The position numbers were made by a program, and so were the translations under genes. Below the pieces are notes generated by a model that ran no database searches, was not told the DNA's origin, and saw only the letters and a list, made by a program, of their open reading frames with translations. Shown one piece after another: positions 44,944 to 57,560 of a stretch of DNA of 64,000 nt. The DNA is taken from assembly GCA_016748015.1 (NCBI GenBank), contig JAAOMT010000096.1, forward strand, positions 62,001 through 126,000, written 5' to 3'. The stretch's first letter is position 1, and every line of letters starts with the position of its first letter. The DNA comes from Geosiphon pyriformis (taxonomy: Eukaryota; Glomeromycota; Glomeromycetes; Archaeosporales; Geosiphonaceae).

Positions 44944-46769
44944 ATGTCCACAAAAAAATTGGCCAAAAGTGCTGCTACAAACTCTGTGAGTGGAAGTCTG
45001 AGGCAAAAACCTAAGGTTTCACTTGGCAAAATCAAACACTCGGGTGATAAAACTGATTTAACTTACAAACTGCCTGCAAGTGTTTCCAGTTAATACAAGA
45101 ATATGGATACTTCTTATGATGGAAAGTTGGAGTGTGAGATAAGCAAGAACATGGGCTATGGTGCTAGTAGTAAGAGTAATAGGCAGTTGAACTTTTGTAT
45201 TAACACCCCAAAGATGAAACATTTCAACTCTAGTATGGTGAATGTTCTATCTCTGGGCCTCTGTGATTTTGGCTCGGCCATTAACAACTTTGATATGGGC
45301 TTATCTCCCTCTGTTTTTTTGAGACCCTTTCATCATTTTGTTGCTTCTGTCAAAAAAAAACTCTGTTTTGAACCTACTAAATCCTTCACACTTAATATTG
45401 GTCTGTTGGCTGTTCCCGAAAGTACTCTATGTGACAAACTCAAGGGTGTCAGGTCACTATTCTACAAAATTGATGGTTTTGGGGGTGCATCAACTCCTTT
45501 AAAATTTCCAAGCATTATTTGGGCATCTTTTACATCTGATTCCAGTCTTACTATGGCTAAACAATTGGCTGTGTCTAAGAATCTTGTCATCAATGCTGAT
45601 TTCAAAAAAATCAGCATACATTCAAATCAGGAAATTGTTATCAAAGAGATTCCGGTCGATCTGCCCAAATCAGTAATTAAATCTGCTTTGGTTAAGTATG
45701 GGAAAATTTTTTCAATCAAAATACAGCTTATTGGCCTCTGGCAGAAAGCGCTAGTGAAGTTTGAGAGTTCTTAGGTCACTAACCTGATTGTGTCCAAATA
45801 GTCAATCTTGCTAGATAAGAATTCAGTGCATGTTGCCAAAGCCAATACTGACAAACAAATGTGGGATTTAAGGAACAGCTATCATGCTTTCCTATACATT
45901 TTGCCAATAGACATAACTGCTCACAATCTCTCAGACTTGGTCCAATCATATGATGGGAAAACTTGCTATATTTCTAGAAATTCAGTATCTTATGCATGAG
46001 CTTACTGTGCTGTCATATGTTTTGATTCTGACAATGCCAGAGAAGCTGCTGTTTGCTCTACATTAGTGTTTAGGGTGTTAACCTCGTTTGGATTGGTTTG
46101 TTTTCTCCTAAGTATGCTGCATGTGAGAATTTTGGTTACATTTTGTCTGGCTGTGAAAGTGGTGAGAAAGACAGTGGGCAGGGTTCTAAGAAAAAAAGAT
46201 TTCTCTGTTCTGATTCAGATAAGAGGCATCTTGTGCTCATTTATGCCAAAAAGCAGGCACTCATATCTTATCTAGTATTCTTTGGTAGTGCGACTTGGGC
46301 TTCTGTGGTAAGTGGCTTCCCTAAAAATTCATATTTTACACTAATCATTGGGAACAATTCAAGCATAGGTTCAGTCAACAGTTTGATGCTTGTGGTTAAA
46401 ATTCTGGCTTTGTGTGTTAGTGTCTTTGAGCATTCACTTGAGAATGTGTTAGATCAGATGGCAGACATTTCACATAAACTAAACAGGTTGCTGGCTGTTT
46501 TGTCAGCAAATTTTGCTGTTCCACCCTCTTCTGAACATAATCCTGTGCTGGACATGACTGTTGATGCTCTGTTGTTTGTTTCCCCTGTGCTTAGTGTGAT
46601 TACTGCTATCTCTCAGGAAATTTCTCCAAGTGGTGCTCGTGTTTTAACTGCAAAAGTGGGTGGTCTGAAGGCTAACTTGGCAGTTCTGGAGAATTTGGTT
46701 AAGGCAATATTGAATAAATTGGACTCTTTTGGTTTTGGTAGTAGTATGGTAACCCTTTTCCTTTCTTAA
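44944..46769 (+). pseudogene. LINE-B ORF1: RRM and zinc-knuckle protein
   Basis: Likely start ATG 44944 (MSTKKLAKSAATN); upstream ATGs at 44755 and 44797 lie outside or at the very edge of the LINE. It has a Lys/Ser-rich N-terminus, a FTLNIGLLAVPES block near 45385, then an RRM-like module at about 45625-45774 (IVIKEIPVDLPKS..YGKIFSIKIQL..ALVKFESS), a TAG where LINE-A continues, a second module at 45808-45999, and a zinc-knuckle region near 46100-46160 whose His is replaced by Tyr. A frameshift occurs at about 46075-46098. The C-terminal part (46098-46769) has a coiled-coil-like stretch (LENVLDQMADISHKLNRLL) and ends at TAA 46767-46769, overlapping the ORF2 start. Confidence 0.76.
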
Positions 46770-49700
46770 TGAGTAGTTTAGCTTGGAAAATTGCTACTTA
46801 TAATGTTAGAGATATGAATGTTCCTGCCAAACAGTATGACATTATTAGATGGCACATGGTTTTGAATAATGACATTTCAATAATTACTAAGACTAAGCTT
46901 TACTCCAGCATCAAGCCTTGGATTGCAAATAAGTTTCCTGGTGTGAGGGTGTTTACTTCAAGTCTAGATGCTGGGTTTTTGGGTGCAGGCATGGCTTTAA
47001 TCATGAATGAGAAATTAGCCAAACATGTTTCAAAAATCTCTGAGATTCTGAGCAGACTTTTGATGGTCCATTTGTTATTCAAAAACAAAAAATCTGTTTT
47101 TGTGTTGGGTTTATATGTAGAGACTTCTTTGGATAAGCATATGATTCAAACTGGTCTTGTCAATTCCTTTATAGCCAGAGTTTGTAATAAAAGTACTTTT
47201 GTTATTTTGGGTGGTGATTTCAATGAAGATAGGAACAAACATAGCTCTAGCTTTAGTAAGTGTACAGATTTTGGTCTAGTCAATATATTGGTTAACAGTT
47301 CTCACATTAAGGCTTCTACTTGAAGGAATTTCAGGAATTTTGAGAAGACTATTGACTACATTTTTGTTTCCCAAAGTTTGAGTAATGTTTTAATAAAGGG
47401 GTGTGTTGTTGATGTGGATGAATTCTTTAACACTGATCATAGTTCTGTTCAAATTACAATTGGTCTTGGTGGAATTTTGGATCTTGTTTTAAGGACTATT
47501 TGTGTTCAAGCCAATAAAAACAAGTGGAGGTTTAATGTTAAAAATGCTGATGAGATTAAATGAGAGCAGTATAAGATTGCATCTCATGATAATTTTGCCA
47601 TGTTTTCTGATGAGTTTACAGACTTTCACAGTGCATCTGATCTGGATGACATGTGGAGTGTTATTCGCAAAGCTGTTTGTTTTTTAGCGAATAAAGTTTT
47701 CTCAAAAACCTGGTCTAAAGATTTTGATGGTGGTTTTATCAAGAGCTTTTCCCACTATCATAGATTGGAACTTTTGGTTTCTAAGTTGGTAAAGGCTTCA
47801 CATTCTGTGTCGTCAATTGAATTTGTCTTCTTGTTGAATGTTTGGGCATTTTTGAACTCTGTTAATGTTTCTATTATCAAATCTTTTTTTTTTCAGAATC
47901 TCATTTTGATGCTATTAGATCAGCTTTGGTAAAAGTTAGAAAGTTTTATTGTTCTCTCAAAATGATGGAATCAAAATGTGCTAGGGACTCTTAAATCAGG
48001 CTAGTAATTGACAAAAGAATGAAGAACTTTGAGTTAAATAAAGGCCAAACTATTAGAAATGTACTTGAGCGGCCATTTCATAAAGTCACATTGAATCACT
48101 TGGTTGTAGATGAAAATCTTATTTTGGAGTCTGGTTTGGTCAAGAGTTATGTCAATAGAATTATGGAGGACTGGACTAGAAAGTGTGTAGTGGCTGATGA
48201 CATTTTAGATGAATGGCGTCACCAATTTTAACCCTTGGAATATGTCTTTAATAATGCCTTTTCGAATGTCATACACCCGATTATGGTAGAAGATTTTCTT
48301 GGTGTGGTTTTAGATTTGCCTGATAATAAAGCTGCTGGCCTTTCTGGTATTACAAATAAACTATGGAAACATTGTGACAGGTCTGTTCTGGATTTGTTTT
48401 TGGTGCTTTTGAACTCTTGTTTAATTTGTGGATCTGTTCTGGGTCCTTGAAAGAAGACCTGGATGTTTATAATTCCTAAACCCTATGACTGAGAAAAGGT
48501 TCTTACAAACACCCGACCCATAGCACTGATTGAAACTGCTTATAAGATTCTTTCTAAGATTCTCTCTGATAGGATCTCCATGGCATGTAGTAAGTATGAC
48601 ATTCTTCGTGGTAACAACTTCTCAGTTCTTAAAGGTATAACAACGTAGTTCCCTATTTTTGTTATTGGTTTGGTGGTTGAAGATGCTTTGAAAAAAAATT
48701 GTGAACTTTAGTTAGTTTTGTAAGACATGAGAAAAGTGTATAACTCAATTGGTTGGGAACATTTGAGAAGAAGTTTGGTCAGAATCAAAATGTGCAATAG
48801 ATTCATAAAATTTTTTGGGAGTATTCACAATGGCCGCATGAACAAAGTGATGACTGATTTTGGGCTAACTGATGGATATAGTGTTTATAACAGCTTAGAT
48901 CAAGGGAAAGTGTTCTCGTCTCTTCTTTGGCATATTTTTTACAACACTTTGCTGTGCGAGGTAAAAAAACAAGAGGCAGTGTGTGGTTATAGGCTAAATT
49001 CACACTATGTTGCCAAGTTTAGTCGCATTGATCCTTAAGATAGTTTGATCTCTTTTCTTGTTGTAGGTGCATTCGTCAATAATACTATATGAGTTGGTTC
49101 TAGTCAGGTAGCTACACAACACATTTTCAATGTTGCCAGTGAATTTTTCAGAATGAATAATATTTTGATCAACAACAACAAAACTGTAGCAATCCTGATT
49201 AATTGCAAAGTGGTGGCTCCTTTTTTATCTGTCTGTGGTGCCCCTATTTCTATTGCCAAAAAAAGAACATCTTACCGATATCTGGGAATTTTTTTTTTCT
49301 CTGATGGGTAATTTAAGCCTAGCCTGGCTAAAGCACATTCAAATGTACGGTTTTTCACCAATTTTGTTCTAAGAAAAGCTATTTTGGATAAACAGTTCTC
49401 TTATTTGGTTTCGGCTGTTTTTTATCCTATCATTGGTTATAGGATCCAGTTTAGCTTTATTTCTGCTAGTGTGTGCTGAAAGTGGAATGTTTTAATTTGG
49501 AAGGGCCTGAAATTAAAATTGGGTCTGTCTCTGAACTTTCCTAATGATGTTTTGCACCATTCCTTATTTTATGGCTTAAAGACTTTTGAACAGATCTAAG
49601 CTGAAGGCAAGGTTGCTGCTGTGATGTGTTTTGCCAACTCTGTTGGAGTTTTGGGCCAATTGTTCAAGCATAAGTCACATGACTTGCAGGTCGTGAGTTG

Positions 49701-51456
49701 GTGTCCAGTGCATTCCTTGTGTTTTTCTGTTTGTATTAGTGTTAATCTTTTAAACAACTTCTTGGCAGGTGTGATTCGGGTCTTTCTCAGTTCTGGTTTA
49801 TTTTTGGGCAATCTTAAATGTAATGCTTTTCACTTCCAGTATGGTACTCTTTTATCTGGTGTCTTTGGTGAATCTATGTATTTCAGGTGCCTTTTCTCTC
49901 TTTATCATTATGGAATTGCTTTTGTTGAACAGCTTTGGTGCCATGATGGGGCTGTTTTCAACTGAAAAACTTTCAAGCAATGGAAGAAACTTGACCCACA
50001 TGGTCCTGTTCCTGTTTGGTTTGGTGCTGCCATTCAGCATCTCCATAATTTTGGTACTCTTGATGTTTGCTCTTCCCTTCCAGACAGTGCTGTTGCAAAG
50101 AACATTCTTAAATCTCATAAGTTTAGAACAGTGCGTGATCAATTGTCTAGCATTGATGCCTCTGGCTTTTCAGTATACACGGATGGATCTTTTTGTGGTC
50201 TAGGGAGTGTTAATATGAAAGCTGGCACTGCTGTGTTCTTTGAGAACATTAACTTAGATCTTAGAATAGAAGTAACTGGTATGGTGTCTTCTACATTGGC
50301 AGAGCTTCAAGCCATAGCATTGGCCCTTGAGTGTGTGCCTAGTTTGAGTTCAGTCTGTTTATTTTTTGACAGCCAAGCTGTCTTGAATGCGTGTAGAACT
50401 GAATTATTGTTGTTGGTTCTGGATTTCTAAAACAAATGTTGGGTCAAATGTTAACACATTGCTGGCATTATACATAAAAGAAATTTGAATATTGGCTGAT
50501 ATAAGGTTAAAGAACATTCAGGTGTTATGAGTAATGTGCAGGCTGATTTGTTTGTTGGTGTTTTTTCTCATTCAGACTGGCTCTTTCCCTCCTGGCTTAA
50601 GAAGTGTTTTATTTTGACAAATGGCAGTATTGTTTCTGGTAACTCTTAACACTTTGTTCATAATGTTTTTTAGTCTATCCATTGCACATGCTAGGAATTA
50701 GGCTCTGGTGTCAAAATTGTGGACAGTCATCTGCTTCCAAATGTTGATTGGTCTAGATCGTCCTTTGTTTGGCATTCTGACTCTCATATGGCTGCTGGCT
50801 TTACGAGTCGCCACTCTGCTGGCTTCTGTTCTTATTTTATAAAAGCTTTACATTATAGACTGCCTGTTGCTGTTTGCAAATGTCTCTATGATAAATATTA
50901 CCCCAGTGTGGTGTGTTTGTATTGTGATGATGTTGAAGTGTCAGACCATGTGTTTTTTTGTGCATTTAATGCAGCTGTTTGGCTCCAATTGTTTGTTGAT
51001 TTTGTTTCTGCTTGAAGAGTTGTTTCTGGTCTATTCCATGTTTCATCTTTTGTGTTACAAATGTTATCTAATTGTTTGACTGATTTGGATCTGGTTGCTT
51101 CTCTGTGCAAAAGTTTTGTGCTCGTGGATTGGTACCAGGAGGCCACTTCTTGCTTTGATGACTCTAAAACTGCATCTGATAAGGTGGTTGAGTTTGTTCG
51201 CAGTTTGTGCTTGTCTTTTAGGAATGATATTTGGCTGGTCTGTTCTAAACATCTAGCTTTTATAAAGAAACACAGTTTGATCCCTTATGATGATTTGATT
51301 CCTGTCTCAGTATCTGGTAGCATGTCAATGCTTTTGGCCCATGTAATTAGACTGCTTGGTATTGATGATGTGTTTGGTGTTAGTTTTGGGTTGCATAGTT
51401 CTTGTTGGTTTTTTTTAGGTATAGGTGATTTGGTTTTTGTGTCCATGTGTGTATAA
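46769..51456 (+). pseudogene. LINE-B ORF2: endonuclease, RT, RNase H, zinc motif
   Basis: Starts at ATG 46769, one base inside the ORF1 stop (TAATG). APE endonuclease 46769-47560 with ATYNVRDMN at the start, VILGGDFNEDRN near 47205 and KTIDYIFVSQS near 47350. RT: NKLWKHCDRSVLD near 48353-48395, IPKPYD near 48472, MRKVYNSIGWEHL near 48727, and an active site at 49072-49083 reading FVNN in place of FVDD. RNase H has SVYTDGSFCGLG near 50173 and LAELQAIALALECVP near 50298. The zinc motif CLYCDDVEV..DHVFFC is near 50914-50970, and the conserved tail ends at TAA 51456. Stops and at least one frameshift occur. RT inactive in this copy because both catalytic Asp are Asn. Confidence 0.84.
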
Positions 51457-51610
51457 TGTAGTCCTGGTTGGCTTGAGTAGCTAGTTATATATAGTAAAAG
51501 CATGATTCACATTTAGTATAGATCATTATTTTAATGTATTGTTACTAGGCAGTGTTTGGACTTCACTCATTAAACTTAATAAAAAATAAAATAAAAAAAT
51601 AAAATAAAAA

Positions 51611-51984
51611 GTTTTATCAAGTTTTAAAGCTAAAATATGTTTTAAAAAAATAAGTTTTTGTTTTCTGTCTGTTTTTTTTTATCTGTTACAACTACTTATT
51701 TTTATATATATTTTTTAATTTTACAAAATTTCTTTTAATTGTTTATTATTACTAGTTATTATTTACTATTTTTATTATTGTTTTGTTTTTTTATATTATA
51801 ATTAATTATTTTATGTTATAACTAATTATTTTGTGCTATTTTATATTATTATGTATTATTTTGTATTATCTTAAGTTATTATATATTATTTTGTACTATT
51901 TTGTATTATTATATTTTTTTATATTATTATGTATTAATTATGTTTTTTTAATAGCTTTAGATTGGTTTTTCTATTTAAGTAATA
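51611..51984. repeat. Right arm of the palindrome, outer part
   Basis: Reverse complement of the outer left arm. The outer end reads GGTTTTTCTATTTAAGTAATA, which is the complement of TATTACTTAAATAGAAAAACC and differs from the left end (TGTTACCCAAGTAGAAAAACC) only by transitions. AT-rich repeat units (51780-51950) match those at 43235-43340. It is strongly AT-drifted compared with the left arm. Confidence 0.68.
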
Positions 51985-53140
51985 TAATCAATAAATTTAA
52001 AGTTGAAAATAAAGTTTTCTTATATAAAACTAAAACTAAAAAACAATAGAGTAAAAAATTCAATTATAAATAAAATGAATTATTTTATATATACAAAATT
52101 TTAAGAAATAAATTATATAAGTTAAGACTTAATAAAAAAATTTTAAAAAAAGTTGTATATAATGATAAACTAAAACATTATTATTTTAGAACCAATTTTA
52201 AATTTCTAATATTACAAATTAGTACACAATTTTTTTTGATTAATCTTAAAAATATTTTCTAAAACTTAGAATCAATAGTTATTATTAAACAATTTTTAAA
52301 CTTAATTATTTAAAGTTTTAATTTTTTTTATAGTTATTTTTTATATTTTAGAAACAATTATACAAAAACAAAATAAACTGCACAGAAAAACAAAACAAAA
52401 ATAATATAAAAATCTTACATACCAAAAATAATTTTATTTAATTATATTTTTATTATGATTATTTTCTAAAACATTTAACAATTATTCTAAAAATTAATAT
52501 TTTTCTTAAAAATATTACTTAAATTATTTATAACTATTACTAAAAAACATATTAATTACACTTAAACAAAATCTGTTATAATTTTATTTACAATTTTATG
52601 AAATTACTATTTTTATAAAAAAAACACAAAATGTTATTTTAGAATTTACTTACCAAAACTTTTAAAGCAAGCTTTAAGAAAAAATTTAATGTTTATACTT
52701 ATTAATATTTACCAAATATTATAATTTAACAAAAACTTTAATAGTGTTTTAATAAACAAAACAACAAATACATTCTAATTTATAGATATTTTTATATTAA
52801 AAAAACACTTTCTAAAAAAAACTAGAGCTTAAAACAGCAAATTTTATAACTAAAGCTATTTAAAAACAACTTTATAATAAATTTAAAACAACAACCAAAC
52901 CAAAAAAAATCTAATACAAACCTAGAGCAGCTTTTAAACTTTATAATTTATTTTATATTTGTGAAAATATTCTATAAAATCCAATTTTACAATTTTTAAA
53001 AATTTAATATATTAGAAAACTTATAAAACTAAAATTTTAATAATTTTTAGATGAAATTTCTTCAATAATTTTAGATTATTATCTGAAAATTACAAACAAT
53101 ATTTGGATTTTAACAGAGTTTAGTCTTAAAGAAAAAATTA
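51985..53140 (+). pseudogene. GYP1 copy C, integrase end and ORF3 remnant
   Basis: Aligns with 35985-37123 of copy E: the integrase C-terminal module (for example AAAGTTTTCTTATATAAAAC against the E sequence at 36010), the inter-ORF spacer (52320-52450), and ORF3 (about 52460-53140). ATG of ORF3 is seen as ATT/ATA, and the reading is closed throughout. Drifted to T and A on both strands. Confidence 0.76.
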
Positions 53141-54016
53141 TATTACTAGCCAAAATTTAAGATATTATTTAGCATAAAATTATTTCTATAATTCTTATTA
53201 TTAGTTAATATATATTATTATTTTAATTTATTACTTATTATCATATCAAATTATCTGAATTATTATTTAATTAATAATTTAATTTATACAAAACACAAAT
53301 ATAACTAATTTATAATAATTAGATTATATAAATACTTTAATCTATGTAATATTTAAAATTTACCAAAATATTTAACAGTTTATTAAAATAATTTATAGTT
53401 TACAGAAATAACTTGTAGTTTAATGAAATATATTTTTAGTTTACCAAAATATTAAAAAAAAAAATACTAAATTATAAAATAGTATTATAATAAGTTATAT
53501 AAAAGAAAGACTTCTTTTTTCAAAAAAATATATCTTAATTAAAATCAACTTTTTATTAGATATTTTCTTTACAAATTGATTTTAATTAAACTTATTTTTA
53601 AACCTAAATTTAAAACAACTTTCTTAAACATATTTTTCATTTTTTTTTAGTTTATTTTCTTTTTTTCTTTTATTTTTTTTATATTATTGAGTAGTTTACA
53701 GTCGAAATTTTCTATAAAAGAGTTAATTTTTACAACAAAATAACTATACATATTTTTAAAAAACTTACAGACAAAATTTTTCTGTAAAAGAGTTAACTTT
53801 TACTGCAAAATAACTATATAAGTAATTAGTATAGAATTGGCCATTCTATTATAAACTCAACAACATATATAATCTAAAGTATAAATTAGATTATTAAAGA
53901 TTTATTGACTTTTATTAATAGCAAAATTAATAACAAAATAACATTAATAATAACAAAAAAAGTTAGAAAAATCTCTTTAATAATAACAGAAAAGATTAAA
54001 AAAACCTCTAGTAATA
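53141..54016 (+). repeat. 3' LTR of GYP1 copy C
   Basis: Starts TATTACTAGC and ends CTCTAGTAATA; about 876 bp, with deletions and strong AT drift. It shares the TATA box region (TATATAAAAGAAAGACTTC near 53495) and other blocks with the other GYP1 LTRs. It is followed directly by GYP2 sequence, so copy C probably inserted into copy A2. Confidence 0.76.
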
Positions 54017-55919
54017 CCAGCTATTTGGGCTTTGTAAATTAAAAAAATATTATTATTATTATTAACAAATTCTATTTGGTAAAAATGTTTTTGGTTTTAG
54101 ATATCTTTTTTTTTAAAATTAGAAATTTGTAAAGATCTTTTCTAAACTGAAAATAAATTATTAATTGGTCAAAAATAATGTGTATTAGAGTTTTTATAAG
54201 ATTTTTAATAATAAAATAAAGTCCAAATTTTTATATAATTTTGGAAATTCTAGCTTAATAAATTTTCAAAAGCAAAAGTATTCAAAAAATTTTCTGTTAT
54301 TAGTAGTAAAAATTAAAGCTTTATTTAAATTTAAAACAAATTCAATTTTGGCTTTTTTTTTTTGTAAAAACAGAAAAATTGATAACTAATTTATTTATAT
54401 TATAGTTATTATTAATTAAGTTAAAGGAATAAAAAAAGTTTTTTATTGATTAGCTTGTATTCTTATTTTTTAAAAATGTGTTTATTAACTTAAAAACTAA
54501 TAAATAGTGGTTTTAAATAAAAAGTCTTTTTCAAGAAAATTCAGATTAACAAGATTAAGTTTTTAATTAATTATTATTGTTGTTAACTTTGTTGTTATTA
54601 ATTTTGTTGTTCTGATTATTATTATTTTTAAGAGCTAAAGAAAGCAAAAAAAAATTATTGTAATCTTTTGAGAAATATTTAGTTAATTTACAATAATAGC
54701 ATATAGATAGGTTATAATTTTGTTGTTTTTAATTATAAGATAACTATTAAAATTAATTAAAATAAAGTTCAAATCTGGGTTTTTAAAACTGTTAATTTTT
54801 TTTACTATTTGTGTTAATAATTCTAATAGTTAGACAAAATTAATTTTAAATTTGTTTATAAATTGTTTAGCTGAATTTTAAGTTTAAGCAATAAAAAAAA
54901 TAGCAGCTATTTAAGAATCTAAAGCCAAAACAAAGATTAAAAATATAAATTCCAAATGTATTCTTTGGTATTTTCGATTTTTTAAGCAAATTTAACAGTT
55001 ATATTTATTGTAATATTGTTTTTTAAAGCCATAAAGAACCAAAAAACATATAATAAGACAGTTTTTAATTTTTTTATAAAGAAGTAAATCTTCTGTTTTT
55101 TAATCTAATTTCTTTTAATGTTTATTTAATTAATTAATTTTCTTATAATTTTAACATATTCAGTTATAACTTTATCAAAGTTTTGGATTTTTTATGTACT
55201 ATTTAGAAATCAGAATTAAAGTTTTGAATTGAGTTTAAATCGATTATAAAAAAAGTATTTTCTTTTTCAACTTGTATTAATATCTATCTTATAATTTTTT
55301 ATTATTAGTTTTTTATAAAAACCATATAATAAAATTTTTTTGAAAGTAATTATCTATGATTTAAAACTTGTATTCAATATTATATTAGTTGTAATTCTTT
55401 CAAAGTTATCTAATTATTTAATTAAATTTTGTGTATTATTTATAAATAAAAATAATAAAATATTGTTTTTTCACTTTAAAGCAGTTTGTATGTTTTGAAA
55501 AATAGTCAAAATATTTGTTTATATTGGGTTATTAATCATTAATTCTAAAATAGCTGTTTTTGTAAAAAAATTAAATTTATTTAAAATTAGATAATAGTTA
55601 TTTAAAGATAACAGATTATAAAAGCTAATTAATATTGTTGTTTTTTTTTCAAAAAATCTTCAAGATAAGATTGGTTAAAAAAATATATAATGTGGACAAT
55701 TTAGATTTCAGCTAAATATTTATTTATAAATTAGTTCTAAAAGTTTTGAAATTGTTTACTAAATTAATTTTAAATAGAAAGTTAAATTTAATAAAATTTA
55801 TATTATTTTTGTTGTGTATTTTAAAATGTTTTTTGATTATTGTAATAAATATGAATAATTATTTATATAATAAAAAACAAAATAAATTTTTAATAACTTC
55901 ATAGAAAGCACTATTTTTA
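54017..55919 (-). pseudogene. GYP2 copy A2, gag-protease remnant
   Basis: Minus-strand remnant collinear with 189-1374 and then 11200-12074 of copy A1, without the copy B insertion. It begins at CCAGCTATTTGGGCTTTG, matching base 188 of A1. The zinc-knuckle and protease areas can be aligned but not read. The gag start area (55600-55870) corresponds to the 89-residue frame at 11753-12022. Strong AT drift. Confidence 0.72.
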
Positions 55920-56586
55920 TATTATAAATTAGAATAACAAATTAATAAATAGTAAAAAAACAAAATTGTATAGTAATAAAATAATCAAAAAAAAAATTCA
56001 ATTTCAAAAAATAAATTAAATTAGTATAAATTTAATATATAAAATCAGTTTTATAAATATCTTAATTACTATTTTTTTAAAGAATAACAAAAAAAATTTG
56101 AAAAAAAAAAAAATCTATATTATTAACCAAAAATAATACATTAATATAATTTTATGTTTCATATTGATATTTTTAAAATTCAATATTAGGTATTAATTAT
56201 ACTTTTTAATAATGTTTATTTAATAATTTTTAAGACTTAATAGTTTTAAATAAATACTAACAAGTAAGTTTTTATTCACAAATGTTTAAATACTTAAAAA
56301 AATTGAAAAAAAATAATTAAATTGAAAAAAATTGAATATTTAAAAGTAATTTTTATTATTTTAATTTATATATATTTTATATATTAGAATATGTTTTTTT
56401 AAAGCTAAAAAATATATTATTTATATAGCTATTTAAAATAATTAATTATTAAGTTAATAACTAAGTTAATAATCAGATTATTGATTAAGTTATTAATTAT
56501 TTTATAAAAATAAAGTGGCTAATTATATGATATTAGTAATTAATATATGTAATAATTAATAAAAACTATGATTTTTAATTATAATA
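55920..56586 (-). repeat. 5' LTR of GYP2 copy A2
   Basis: 667 bp, minus orientation, edges TATTATAAATT at 55920 and TTATAATA at 56586, homologous to 12075-12742 and in the same relation to the gag start. The 12-bp units are visible near 56440-56500. Confidence 0.74.
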
Positions 56587-56639
56587 ATAATATATTTGTG
56601 ATTTTAAAAAACAATTTTAAAAAATATTCTAATTTAAAG

Positions 56640-57110
56640 TTATTTAACTTTTTTGTTGTAATTTAATAATAAAAATTCTAACATAATATAATTTTAGACT
56701 CAAAATTAACAGCTTAATTTTTTATTATTTTTAACAAATATATTATTTTTTTTGAAAAAAAATTCAAAAGCTTTTGAATAAAAACTGGTTTTAACTTAAT
56801 ATTAAGCAAAAAACCACTTTTTTTCAATTTTGTTTGAAGTTTTAAATTGGGTAACCAAACCTTATTTCTGTAATTAATAATTAGATTACATATAAAATTA
56901 ATTAAATAAGAAGTGACCAACTTAATCTTTTTAAAAACAAATATAATTTTAGCCAGCCAAGATTCAAACATAAAGCTTTTGCTCAAAACCAGATATAAAT
57001 TAACATTAATGACACTAAAATATAATAATTAAAGCACAAAAGATAATAACAAATTTGTATTGGTTAAAAATTTTTAAAGCTTAAAATAATCAATTAACAA
57101 ATTTCTATTA
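56640..57110 (-). pseudogene. LINE ORF2 C-terminal remnant
   Basis: Minus strand. A 90-codon open stretch (56714-56986) aligns with the ORF2 tail of the truncated LINE and LINE-A: SKSFMFESW corresponds to CKSFVFSGW, and the following NYRNKVWLPNLK to FQKGFWLVRTK. A few more matching residues precede it up to about 57100. Many charged residues are now Lys, Asn, Ile or Leu through AT drift. Nothing else of this LINE copy is seen. Confidence 0.62.
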
Positions 57111-57179
57111 TTTTATATAAAATTGTTAATAAAAATTATTAAAAATATAAGTTTAAAAATATTAATATTATTAAATAAA

Positions 57180-57560
57180 ATCATTTCAAAGATTTCTTTT
57201 TCTTAATAGCTGTGGCTGTAACTAAATTTTTTAACAAGTTACAACAAATAATAATCTTGATAATATGTGAATTTTCTTATAAATATTTTGTGTTTATTAA
57301 TTGATAAAATTTTTAAAAAATTGTGAACCAGAAATTTTAATAATAATAAAAATAAAAATAAACAGTCATTTAAGTTTTATAAGCTAGAAATTTTGGTATT
57401 TAAATTGTCAAAAAATTGAAAAAAAGATTAAATGCCAAGCTTAAACAATTTTTAAATACTTGGTTGTTTGTTGATAGAGCTAAGACTTCTATAATTTAGA
57501 ATATATTGAATGTTGACTCATGTATTAAAAAGGGTTATAAGATTTTTAAATATTATGAGT
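57180..57560 (+). pseudogene. LINE-D ORF2, linker between endonuclease and RT, first part
   Basis: Plus strand, strongly AT-drifted. Readable matches to LINE-A and LINE-B: LDNM-stop-IFL near 57258 (family LDxMWxxx), YKLEILVFKLSKN near 57380-57420 (family HKLELLVSKLVKAS) and FLNTW near 57455 (family LLDTW). Frameshifts lie between the blocks. It is cut by solo LTR1b at 57561 and resumes at 58484. Confidence 0.6.

Larger units (their letters stand above)
44782..51610 (+). mobile_element. LINE-B, near full-length non-LTR retrotransposon
   Basis: Plus-strand LINE of about 6.8 kb in the right arm of the palindrome. It begins at ACTTCTTTCTCTCC, like the 5' end of LINE-A, holds ORF1 (44944-46769) and ORF2 (46769-51456), and ends in an AAAAT-type tail (about 51577-51610). 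It is a different subfamily from LINE-A, being clearly diverged in protein. No target duplication could be fixed because both flanks are A-rich. Confidence 0.82.
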
